Assembly (NCBI GenBank): GCA_017438775.1
Contig: JAFRUR010000025.1
Span: 1 to 47,185 of the forward strand
DNA length: 47,185 bases
Origin: Lachnospiraceae bacterium
GTDB lineage: Bacteria > Bacillota > Clostridia > Lachnospirales > Lachnospiraceae
Reading direction: 5' to 3'
The stretch's first letter is position 1; each line of letters starts with the position of its first letter. Shown here one piece after another: positions 1-6,750 of the stretch. The notes under the pieces were generated by a model. That model did not search any database and was not told the DNA's origin. It saw only the letters and a program-made list of their open reading frames with translations. The position numbers and the translations under genes were made by a program.

Positions 1-495
1 GTGGAGATCGTGGAGGAAGTCGGAGAGGAGAACGCCTTCATCTTCGGCATGAGCGCCCAGGAAGTGATCGACCACGAGAGGAACGGGGATTACAACCCGA
101 GGGAGATCTTCGACAACGACATGGAGATCCGCCACGTCCTGCTGCAGCTCGTGAACGGCTATTTCAGCCCGGACGACCACGAGCTGTTCCGGCCGATCTA
201 CCGCTCCCTGCTGGAGGACACCCCCGGCCGCCGCGCGGACACCTTCTTCATCCTGAAGGATTTCCGCAGCTACATCGACGCGCAGCGCCGCGTGGATGCG
301 GCCTACCGCGACCGCGAGGCCTGGACCCGCAGCGCCATCCTGAACGCGGCCGGCAGCGGAAAGTTCTCCTCCGACCGCACCATCGAGGAGTACGCGCAGG
401 AACTGTGGCACCTGAAGAAGGTGACGCTCCCGGCGCCCAAGGCCCAGCAGCCCCGGATCCCTTCGATCGCGGACCTGCTCCGTCCCAGAAAGTAA
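1..495 (+). CDS. glgP: Glycogen/alpha-glucan phosphorylase, C-terminal fragment
   Basis: The gene runs in from before the window, so only its last 164 codons are present and the GTG at base 1 is probably internal. The family releases glucose-1-phosphate from alpha-1,4-glucan in the cytoplasm using pyridoxal phosphate. The visible part matches the C-terminal lobe of GlgP/MalP: an EVGEENAFIFG stretch near the start, then ADTFFILKDFRSYIDAQ and a final NAAGSGKFSSDRTI block before a short basic tail. The catalytic lysine and substrate loops lie upstream of the window. The stop (493-495) is followed by a strong hairpin terminator at 536-577, so this gene is not co-transcribed with the next one. The assignment to the phosphorylase family is firm; the choice between glycogen and maltodextrin as substrate is not possible from this fragment. 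Confidence 0.9.
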   Translation: MEIVEEVGEENAFIFGMSAQEVIDHERNGDYNPREIFDNDMEIRHVLLQLVNGYFSPDDHELFRPIYRSLLEDTPGRRADTFFILKDFRSYIDAQRRVDAAYRDREAWTRSAILNAAGSGKFSSDRTIEEYAQELWHLKKVTLPAPKAQQPRIPSIADLLRPRK

Positions 496-535
496 TATGT
501 GACATAATCTGTTGCAGCAGGAATTATGCGACTGT

Positions 536-577
536 CCCGGAAAACCGAAAAACCGCGGTTTTCCGGGATTTTCTTTG
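536..577 (+). terminator. Rho-independent terminator of glgP
   Basis: An 11-bp perfect stem (CCCGGAAAACC at 536-546 with GGTTTTCCGGG at 557-567) has a 10-base loop and is followed by ATTTTCTTTG. A weaker imperfect hairpin (CATAATCTG at 503-511 against CAGGAATTATG at 518-528) lies just upstream. Confidence 0.9.
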
Positions 578-638
578 TGTTCAGAAAAGGCAGAATCGTC
601 CGACTTGTGCCAAAACGCCAAAAACGGCCCCTTTTATG

Positions 639-667
639 TTGACATAATCCTTATCCGTTGTTATACT
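639..667 (+). promoter_or_regulatory. Sigma-A promoter of the NlpC/P60 gene
   Basis: TTGACA (639-644), 17-base spacer, TATACT (662-667). This is near consensus and lies 51 bases before the start codon at 719; transcription would begin at about 674. It sits in an AT-rich patch in otherwise GC-rich DNA. Confidence 0.85.
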
Positions 668-718
668 TACACTGGTATGCTCCCGAATCTACCCGAGTGC
701 ACTTGAAAGAAGGCAAAG

Positions 719-2359
719 ATGAGGAAAGTTCTGAAAAAAGTAGCGATCTGCGGGCTCGCGCTCGCGCTTGCGGCCGGCATCCTGCCGGGCCTGTCTGCCC
801 CTGCGGCAAAGGCCAGCAACGATGTGACCGTGGCTTCCGCGCGCGCCGGCATCATGGTGCCTCTCAATCACTTCTTTGCTTCGAGCATGGATCCGGAGGG
901 CCAGATCATCGATTTCCTGGACGGCGGGGCTGTCTTTGAAGAGCCCGCGGAGCCCGAGTCCACGGAGCCCGAATCCGAGACGGAGACGGAGCCCGAGACG
1001 ACCGAGCCCGAGACCACGGCCGCCCGCCGCAAGACCGCATACGACAATATCGCCATCTCCCGCGTGGAGAACCGCGTGAACATCCGCAAGGCTCCCAACA
1101 CGAAGGCGGAGATCGTCGGCCACATCGGCAACGATGCCGCGGCTGAAATTCTGGATACCGTGGACGGAGAAGGCGGAGAGTGGTACCGCATCCGCTCCGG
1201 CTCGGTGGAAGGCTACATGAAGGCCTCCTATTTCGTGACGGGAGAAGAGGCGGAGAAGATCGCCAAGCGCGTCGGCACCATGATCGGCCGCACGACGGCG
1301 TCCGCCCTGCGCATGCGCGAAAAGCCCAGCACCGACAGCCGCACCATGACCGTTCTCGGCCGCGGACAGGAGTACGTCGTCCTCGAGGAGAACATCAAGG
1401 GCACCGATGGCAACCTGTTCGTCAAGATCGGTCTGGACGAGGTCGAGGACGGCGAATTCTCGATGGTCGGCTACGTCGCCGCGAAGTACGTCAACGTCCG
1501 CGTGGAGTTCAACGAGGCGATCTCCCTCGAGGAGGAGCGCGCGGAAGCCGCCCGTCAGGCACAGCTGGCCCGCGAGGCCGAAGAGGCGGAAGCCCGCCTG
1601 AGAGAGGCCATGGAGGCCGCGCAGCGCGAGGCCGAGGCAAAGAAGAAAGCCGAAGAGTCGAAGAAGGCCGCGGAAGAGTCCCGCAAGGCCGCGGAGTCGA
1701 AGAAGGCCGCGGAGGAGTCCCGCAAGGCCGCGGAATCGAAGAAGGCTGCGGAAGAATCCCGCAAGGCGGAGGAGTCCCGCAAGGCGGAGGAATCCCGCAA
1801 GGCAGAGGAGTCCCGTCAGGCCGAACAGAGCAGCCAGGCCGCAGAGCAGCCGCCGCAGAGCACGCAGCCCGCGGAGCCTGTGACGACGACGGCGCCCGCC
1901 GAGGCCCCGGCATCCACGGAGGAGGAGACCACCAAGGCGCCGGAGACCACCAAAGCTCCTGAGACCCCTTCGGAACCGGAAGACAAGACCCTCCTGCGCG
2001 AGGCCATCGTGGCCTACGCAAAGCAGTTCCTCGGCAACCGGTACGTCTTCGGCGGCAACAGCCTGACCGACGGCATCGACTGCTCCGGTTTCGTGCAGCA
2101 GGTCTACGCGCACTTCGGCATCAAGCTGCCGCGCGTCTCGCGCGACCAGGCCGTCAGCTCCAAGGGTACGCCCGTCACCCGCGCCCAGCTCCTTCCCGGA
2201 GACCTGATCTTCTTTGCGGGCGACAACGGCATCGTCTCCCACGTGGGCATGTACATCGGCAACAACGAGATGATCCACGCGGCCAACTCCCGCCAGGGCA
2301 TCATCATTTCGAGCCTCGAGTACCGCTCGCCCTGCAAGTACATGTGCTTCATCAAGTAA
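719..2359 (+). CDS. Secreted SH3-NlpC/P60 cell-wall hydrolase with long charged helix
   Basis: A 546-residue exported peptidoglycan hydrolase, expected to cut stem-peptide bonds outside the membrane. It has a Sec signal peptide with a likely AKA cleavage site at residue 32, an acidic Thr/Glu stretch (74-100), two SH3b domains (about 112-172 and 185-262), and a very long Ala/Glu/Lys/Ser-rich helix (about 268-378) with repeated AEESRK and AAESKK units. A Thr/Pro linker then leads to a C-terminal NlpC/P60 domain (425-546). The catalytic set is visible: Cys455 in DCSGF, His508 in SHVG and His520 in MIHAAN. An AAAGAAGG ribosome site precedes the ATG. The gene is a single transcription unit with its own promoter and terminator. 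The helix probably acts as a rigid spacer between the wall-binding SH3 part and the catalytic domain (inference). Confidence 0.9.
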   Translation: MRKVLKKVAICGLALALAAGILPGLSAPAAKASNDVTVASARAGIMVPLNHFFASSMDPEGQIIDFLDGGAVFEEPAEPESTEPESETETEPETTEPETTAARRKTAYDNIAISRVENRVNIRKAPNTKAEIVGHIGNDAAAEILDTVDGEGGEWYRIRSGSVEGYMKASYFVTGEEAEKIAKRVGTMIGRTTASALRMREKPSTDSRTMTVLGRGQEYVVLEENIKGTDGNLFVKIGLDEVEDGEFSMVGYVAAKYVNVRVEFNEAISLEEERAEAARQAQLAREAEEAEARLREAMEAAQREAEAKKKAEESKKAAEESRKAAESKKAAEESRKAAESKKAAEESRKAEESRKAEESRKAEESRQAEQSSQAAEQPPQSTQPAEPVTTTAPAEAPASTEEETTKAPETTKAPETPSEPEDKTLLREAIVAYAKQFLGNRYVFGGNSLTDGIDCSGFVQQVYAHFGIKLPRVSRDQAVSSKGTPVTRAQLLPGDLIFFAGDNGIVSHVGMYIGNNEMIHAANSRQGIIISSLEYRSPCKYMCFIK

Positions 2360-2409
2360 GGCCGCACACGGCTCCGGCCGGGTGACCTCAGAAAACCGCA
2401 ATCGGATAC

Positions 2410-2450
2410 AGCCGCCGGTTCCCTTTTACCGCAAGGGTCCGGCGGCTTTT
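2410..2450 (+). terminator. Terminator of the NlpC/P60 gene
   Basis: Stem AGCCGCCGG (2410-2418) pairs with CCGGCGGCT (2439-2447); an inner CCC/GGG pair extends it. A TTTT run ends it at 2450. Confidence 0.85.
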
Positions 2451-2563
2451 GCGTGCGCCGCAGACGCCTTCTCTGCGCGGGTCCTCTCTGTGTCCGGACC
2501 GGCGCATGTTTTGCGTTTGTCCGGCCCGCACGGTTTTCCGCGCCCGGCCCGTCTTCCCGACAC

Positions 2564-2597
2564 AAAAAGACCGCCGGCCTCATGCGGACCGGCGGTC
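2564..2597 (-). terminator. Terminator of the Ldh-family gene (minus strand)
   Basis: Read on the minus strand, GACCGCCGG (2597-2589) and CCGGCGGTC (2577-2569) form a perfect 9-bp stem followed by TTTTTGTG. It lies 56 bases past the stop of the minus-strand gene. The 293-base gap between the two convergent genes holds this and the plus-strand terminator; I see nothing else in it. Confidence 0.85.
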
Positions 2598-2652
2598 GAT
2601 CTTGGCTGTTTTCTCTGATCTGCGGGGCGCCTGCCCCGTCAGCTGCGGAGCC

Positions 2653-3768
2653 TTACTTCTCGAACGGGAACGTGTAGGGCAGGTCGAACCGGTCGCGCAG
2701 GGCGATCATTTCCTTCTGGATGGACTCGCCCACGGGCACGCCCTTGTCCTTGCGGTCCTGCCAGGCCAGCCATTCCTTTTCTCCGGCCGTGTAGATGCGG
2801 TCCTGACCCGGCGCCTTCTCGGACGCGCGCAGGCCGCGCAGGATGCCGCCGGTCGTTTCCCTGAAGGTGTCCAGACCCATGAAGAACTCGGGGTTGATCA
2901 CGAAGAAGAAATGTCCCAGGCGGTACATCCGGTTGGTGCCGTCGGGGTTCTTGCCCGAGAGCTCCTTCATGTAAGGACCGCCGGTCAGCGCCGCGGAGAG
3001 GATCTCCACGATGGCGGTAAAGCCGTAGCCCTTGTAGCCGCCGGTCTCTTCGCCCAGGCCGCCGATGGACAGCAGGGCGCACTTGCCGGCGCGCATGTTC
3101 TTCAGGATCTGGCCGGAGTCCGTCATGGTCCCGCCGTCCTCGGTGACGACCAGGCCGGCCGGCGTCTTCTTGCCCATGCGCTCGTAGAACTCGATCTTGC
3201 CGTTCTGAACGATGCTGGTCGCGCAGTCGAAGTTGAAGGGGAACTCCTCATCCGTGGGCATCGTGAAGGTGAGGGGGTTGGTGCCCATCATCGGCTCCAC
3301 GCCGAAGGTGGGGGCGACGGAGGGGCGCGCGTTGGTGCCGCTGATGCCGATCATGCCGGCCTTCTCCGCCATGGTGGTCCAGTACCCGGCGATGCCGTAG
3401 TGGGTGGAATTCATGATGGCGCCGCCGGCCATGCCCAGATTGCGCGCCTTCTCGATCAGCATCTCCATCATGCGGTAGCTGGCGACCATGCCCATGCCGT
3501 TGTGGGCGTCCATGACGACCGTGGTGGGGGTCTCCTTCACGATCTCGATATCCGTGACCGGGAGCAGGGTCCCGTTCTCGATCCTGTCAAGATAGATGGG
3601 CTTGAAGCGGTTGCAGCCGTGGCTCTCGATCCCGCGCCGGTCGCTCTCCAGAAGAACGTCCGCGCAGATGGCGGCATCCTCGTGCGGCACACCGTACTTT
3701 TCAAACACGTCGATCATAAAATTGTTCATCATGTCCCACGGAACGTAGGGACGGGTCTCTGCTGCCAT
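2653..3768 (-). CDS. Malate/L-lactate dehydrogenase family (Ldh2) oxidoreductase
   Basis: A 371-residue cytoplasmic NAD(P)-dependent oxidoreductase of the Ldh2 family, which includes malate/L-lactate, ureidoglycolate and sulfolactate dehydrogenases and related keto/hydroxy-acid enzymes. This fold is unrelated to classical LDH. Family marks are RGIESHG with His50, NSTHYGIAGYW, and MGTNPLTFTMP in the middle. Length is normal for the family. The start is fixed by a GGAGGT ribosome site 6 bases upstream on the minus strand. It is divergent from the aminotransferase at 4028, with a promoter at 3830-3858, and convergent with the NlpC/P60 gene. The real substrate cannot be told from sequence; its position beside an aminotransferase and a cytidylyltransferase makes a role in making a 2-keto or 2-hydroxy acid precursor possible (inference). 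Confidence 0.88.
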   Translation of the reverse strand: MAAETRPYVPWDMMNNFMIDVFEKYGVPHEDAAICADVLLESDRRGIESHGCNRFKPIYLDRIENGTLLPVTDIEIVKETPTTVVMDAHNGMGMVASYRMMEMLIEKARNLGMAGGAIMNSTHYGIAGYWTTMAEKAGMIGISGTNARPSVAPTFGVEPMMGTNPLTFTMPTDEEFPFNFDCATSIVQNGKIEFYERMGKKTPAGLVVTEDGGTMTDSGQILKNMRAGKCALLSIGGLGEETGGYKGYGFTAIVEILSAALTGGPYMKELSGKNPDGTNRMYRLGHFFFVINPEFFMGLDTFRETTGGILRGLRASEKAPGQDRIYTAGEKEWLAWQDRKDKGVPVGESIQKEMIALRDRFDLPYTFPFEK

Positions 3769-3791
3769 GGCTGTACCTCCGAAAAAGAGCC

Positions 3792-3808
3792 GTCCGCCCC
3801 GGGCGGAC
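3792..3808. promoter_or_regulatory. Perfect palindrome in the 5' leader of the Ldh-family gene
   Basis: GTCCGCCC-C-GGGCGGAC, 8-bp arms around one base. It lies between the predicted transcription start (about 3823) and the ribosome site of the minus-strand gene. The loop is too small for a stable RNA hairpin without opening the stem, so a protein-binding operator is also possible. Confidence 0.4.
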
Positions 3809-3829
3809 CGGCCGTTAGTATACGCATTC

Positions 3830-3858
3830 AGTATACGTCGTTTGCGGGCCGGTGTCGA
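3830..3858 (-). promoter_or_regulatory. Promoter of the Ldh-family gene, with direct repeats
   Basis: On the minus strand: TCGACA (3858-3853), 17-base spacer, TATACT (3835-3830). An 8-base direct repeat AGTATACG (plus strand 3817-3824 and 3830-3837) creates a second TATACT downstream and could be a regulator site overlapping the start of transcription. Confidence 0.6.
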
Positions 3859-3959
3859 TTCCTTTTTTACAGGCCGGAGGGGGTTGGGCGCGGCTCCCCG
3901 GCGGACGCGGGCCGCGCCGGGAAGCGCTTTTCTTTCGGGCGGGAAAGCGCGGGCGCGGC

Positions 3960-3988
3960 TTTACCCGCGCCGGGAAATGTGCTATACT
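3960..3988 (+). promoter_or_regulatory. Promoter of the aminotransferase operon
   Basis: TTTACC (3960-3965), 17-base spacer, TATACT (3983-3988), 39 bases before the start codon at 4028. A GCGCTTT/AAAGCGC inverted repeat (3924-3930 and 3944-3950) lies just upstream. Confidence 0.6.
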
Positions 3989-4027
3989 GCGGGCAGAGCC
4001 GCGAGGCAGCGGCCAAGGAGAACCATC

Positions 4028-5104
4028 ATGCTGAATTTTACCGTGGGGCCGGTCATGTCCGCCCCGGAGGTCCTGGAGCTCGGGGCGCAGTCCGCGCCGT
4101 ACTTCCGCACGCCGGAATTTTCGAAGATCATGCTTGAAAATGAGGAGCGGATGCTCGCGTTTCTGCGGGCGCCGGAGGGCTCGCGCTGCGTGTTCCTGAC
4201 GACGTCCGGCACCGGCGGGATGGAGTCCGTCGTCATGAACGTGCTCCGCGCCTCTGACCGCGTGATCGCGGTCAACGGCGGCAGCTTCGGAGAGCGCTTC
4301 GCAAACCTCTCCGTCCTGCACGGCCGCGAGACCGCAGAGATCCGGCTCCCCTTCGGGGCGCAGATCACGGCGGAGGACCTCGCGCCCTTTGAGGGGGCGG
4401 GGTATACGGCCCTGCTCGTCAACATGGACGAGACCTCCTCGGGCATCCTCTACGACATGCGGCTCCTGTCGGATTTCTGCCGCCGCAACGGCGTCCTTCT
4501 TGTCGTAGACGCCATCAGCGCCTTCCTCTCGGACGAGATCGACATGGAGGCCCTGGGGGCCGCGGTCGTAATCACCGGCTCGCAGAAGGCCCTGGCCGTC
4601 GCGCCGGGCGTCGCGGTCATCGCCCTCGCGCCCGAGGCGCTGCGGCGCGTCTTTGAAAACCCGGAGACCTGCCTGTACCTGAGCCTGCGGCAGGCGCTGA
4701 CGAACGGGGAGCGTGGCCAGACGCCGTTTACCCCGGCCGTGACCACCCTGCTGCAGATACACCGGCGCCTCGAGCTGATCGAGGAGCGGGGCGGCATCGC
4801 CGCGGAGCGGGCGCGCATCCGCCGGATAGCGCTGCTGTTTCGGGAGAAGATCGCCCCGTACGGCTTTGCCCCGGTGGCGCAGGCCCCCTCCTTTGCCGTG
4901 ACGGCCCTGCGGGCCCCGGGGCGAAACGCGCGGGAGATCGTGCGCGTGATGAAGGACGAATATGACATCTGGCTCTGCCCGAACGGCGGAGAGATCGGAG
5001 AGGAGGTCTTTCGCGTGGGCCACATCGGAGAGATCTCGGAGGCCGACATCGAGACACTGATGAAAGCGTTTGCCGCGCTGAAGGCGCGCGGGATCATCGG
5101 CTGA
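4028..5104 (+). CDS. Class V PLP aminotransferase (alanine-glyoxylate / AEP-transaminase-like)
   Basis: A 358-residue pyridoxal-phosphate aminotransferase of the class V group that includes alanine-glyoxylate, serine-pyruvate and 2-aminoethylphosphonate-pyruvate transaminases. Visible parts: the N-terminal FTVGPV substrate loop, the cofactor-phosphate loop TSGTGGME (59-66), NMDETSSGI (132-140), the pyridine-binding Asp161 in VVDAIS, and the Schiff-base Lys187 in TGSQKALAVAPG. The start at 4028 is chosen because AAGGAG lies 7 bases upstream; a longer reading from 3767 would cross the promoter. It is 64 bases upstream of the cytidylyltransferase fusion and likely in one transcript with it. That pairing suggests it makes an amino compound that is then activated by CTP (inference). 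No phosphonate-forming enzyme such as PEP mutase is in the window, so a phosphonate role is unproven. Confidence 0.87.
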   Translation: MLNFTVGPVMSAPEVLELGAQSAPYFRTPEFSKIMLENEERMLAFLRAPEGSRCVFLTTSGTGGMESVVMNVLRASDRVIAVNGGSFGERFANLSVLHGRETAEIRLPFGAQITAEDLAPFEGAGYTALLVNMDETSSGILYDMRLLSDFCRRNGVLLVVDAISAFLSDEIDMEALGAAVVITGSQKALAVAPGVAVIALAPEALRRVFENPETCLYLSLRQALTNGERGQTPFTPAVTTLLQIHRRLELIEERGGIAAERARIRRIALLFREKIAPYGFAPVAQAPSFAVTALRAPGRNAREIVRVMKDEYDIWLCPNGGEIGEEVFRVGHIGEISEADIETLMKAFAALKARGIIG

Positions 5105-5131
5105 GCGCGCGGCACGGCGCGGGCAAAGCGG

Positions 5132-5151
5132 GCGGCCGCGAAAACGGCCGC
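5132..5151 (+). other. Intergenic hairpin without T-tract
   Basis: GCGGCCG-CGAAAA-CGGCCGC, just before the ribosome site of the fusion gene. It has no U-run, so it is more likely an mRNA stability or attenuation element than a terminator. Confidence 0.45.
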
Positions 5152-5168
5152 GGCACGGAGGTGACGCC

Positions 5169-6509
5169 ATGACCAAGGTCATCACATACGGGACGTTCGA
5201 TCTTCTGCACTACGGCCACGTGCGGCTCCTTGAGCGCGCGAAGGCGCTGGGCGACCACCTGATCGTCGGGGTCACGAGCGACGACTACGACCTCTCCCGC
5301 GGAAAGATCAACGTGCGCCAGTCGCTCACGGAGCGCATGGAGGCCGTGCGCGCCACGGGGCTCGCGGACGAGATCATCGTGGAGGAATACGCCGGGCAGA
5401 AGATCGACGACATCCGCCGTCTGGGCGTGGATATCTTCACGGTCGGCTCGGACTGGACCGGGCAGTTCGACTATCTCAAGGAGTACTGCAGGGTGGTCTA
5501 TCTGGACCGCACGGAGGGGGTCTCCAGCTCGCAGCTGCGCGGGGATCGCCCGCTGCGGCTGGGCTTTGCCGGAGAGGTGCCCTTCATCAACAAGGTCTAC
5601 CGGGAGAGCCTCCTGGTGAACGGCCTGCAGGCCGCCGCCTTCTGGGCGGAGGACGACGCGGCCCTCGCGCCCGAGGTGCGCGCCCTGACGCGCTGCGCGT
5701 CCTACGAGGACCTTCTGGAGCAGGTGGACGCCGTCTATGTGACCACGGCGCCCGGGCGTCATGTGCCGCAGATCCGCGAGGCGCTCTCCCGGGGCAGGCA
5801 CGTCCTGTGCGAGGCGCCGATCGCCATCGACCCGGACGAGGTCGCGGAGCTGTACGCGCTGGCCCGCGCGAAGGGCTGCGCCCTGGAGACGGCCCTGCGC
5901 ACGGCCTACTCGATGGCCTATGCGCGGCTGCTCCTCCTGGTCAAGACCGGCATCATCGGCCGGGTGGTATCGGTCGACGCGACCTGCACCACCATCCGGA
6001 CCGTGGATTCCTCGGACAAGGGGAAGCTGGAGCGCGCCTGGAACACCATCTACGACTGGGGGCCGACGGCCCTGCTCCCCGCCTTTCAGCTGCTCGGGAC
6101 GGACTACCGCGAGCGCCGGATCCTTTCCCGCATCGTGGAGGAGGGCACGCTCTACGACGATTTCTCCCGCATCGAGCTCACCTATGACGGCGCTGTCGCC
6201 ACGGCCACCGTGGGCAAGGGCGTCAAGTCCGAGAGCGACCTCGTGATCGCGGGCACAAAGGGCTGCGTCTATGTGCCGGCGCCGTGGTGGAAGACGGACT
6301 ACTTCGAGGTCCGCTTCGAGGATCCCGCGGAGAACAAGCGCTTTTTCTACCAGCTGGAGGGCGAGGGCATCCGCTACAATCTGGTCTCCTTCGCCCGGTC
6401 CGCCCAGGAGAGGAAGGGCGCGCCGCATGTCGACGAGGATATCTGCGCCGCGACGTCGCGGGTCCTGAAGGCCTATGCGGACGGGGACGTCGTGAGGCTC
6501 GCGCTCTGA
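5169..6509 (+). CDS. Cytidylyltransferase (TagD/GCT-like) fused to a divergent Gfo/Idh/MocA domain
   Basis: A 446-residue two-domain protein. Residues 1-125 are a nucleotidyltransferase of the glycerol-3-phosphate cytidylyltransferase type: GTFDLLHYGH holds the catalytic HxGH (14-17), and RTEGVSSS (114-121) is the family's second signature. Residues about 128-446 look like a Gfo/Idh/MocA NAD(P) oxidoreductase. That domain is odd: the glycine-rich start reads LGFAGEVPF instead of GxGxxA/G, and the usual EKP is EAP (215-217), so the lysine generally used in catalysis or cofactor contact is absent. The first domain should make a CDP-linked product from a phosphorylated polyol or amino compound; the second may be a modified reductase or only a binding domain (inference). 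GGAGGTGA precedes the ATG. Confidence 0.82.
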   Translation: MTKVITYGTFDLLHYGHVRLLERAKALGDHLIVGVTSDDYDLSRGKINVRQSLTERMEAVRATGLADEIIVEEYAGQKIDDIRRLGVDIFTVGSDWTGQFDYLKEYCRVVYLDRTEGVSSSQLRGDRPLRLGFAGEVPFINKVYRESLLVNGLQAAAFWAEDDAALAPEVRALTRCASYEDLLEQVDAVYVTTAPGRHVPQIREALSRGRHVLCEAPIAIDPDEVAELYALARAKGCALETALRTAYSMAYARLLLLVKTGIIGRVVSVDATCTTIRTVDSSDKGKLERAWNTIYDWGPTALLPAFQLLGTDYRERRILSRIVEEGTLYDDFSRIELTYDGAVATATVGKGVKSESDLVIAGTKGCVYVPAPWWKTDYFEVRFEDPAENKRFFYQLEGEGIRYNLVSFARSAQERKGAPHVDEDICAATSRVLKAYADGDVVRLAL

Positions 6510-6588
6510 CGAGAGGCGTTTTTGCCCCGTCTTTTATGTTGGAATTGTTATCATTGTGACGTAATCCTTAAATCTGTGTGAACAACCG

Positions 6589-6612
6589 CCCCGGTCTATT
6601 GTCAGACCGGGG
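6589..6612 (+). promoter_or_regulatory. Palindrome overlapping the -35 of the transpeptidase promoter
   Basis: CCCCGGTCT (6589-6597) and AGACCGGGG (6604-6612) are perfect 9-bp arms around ATTGTC. The following GGTTTG is only weakly T-rich. It could end transcription of the fusion gene upstream, or act as a DNA operator, since the -35 hexamer lies in its loop. Confidence 0.55.
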
Positions 6613-6627
6613 TTTGTCATATATAAT
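6599..6627 (+). promoter_or_regulatory. Sigma-A promoter of the L,D-transpeptidase gene
   Basis: TTGTCA (6599-6604), 17-base spacer, TATAAT (6622-6627). Transcription would start near 6634, giving a leader of about 117 bases. A CCGGAGC-GCC-GCTCCGG hairpin (6714-6730) in that leader sits 4 bases before the AAAGAAGG ribosome site. Confidence 0.8.
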
Positions 6628-6750
6628 GCTAAGCGGCGAGGTAGCGCGCCTTGTTCACGTATGCTCTTTTGCGAGACCAGCGCGTCCCGCCTTGCCGCCG
6701 CACATGAAACGTGCCGGAGCGCCGCTCCGGCCGCAAAGAAGGTAGATCGA

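Noticed and set aside
689-2401. 570-codon open frame on the minus strand opposite the NlpC/P60 gene
   Set aside because: Shadow of GC-rich codons: no ribosome site, repetitive Leu/Gly/Arg content, and the plus-strand gene has clear domains and catalytic residues. The same applies to the long minus-strand frames opposite 3815-5185, 5094-6428, 7561-8379, 10860-12077, 14447-16126, 22126-23910, 24971-27577, 28828-30522, 35985-38483 and 40474-42465.
3767-4027. Upstream in-frame extension of the aminotransferase
   Set aside because: It crosses the likely promoter, overlaps the start of the divergent gene and has no ribosome site; the ATG at 4028 has AAGGAG 7 bases before it.
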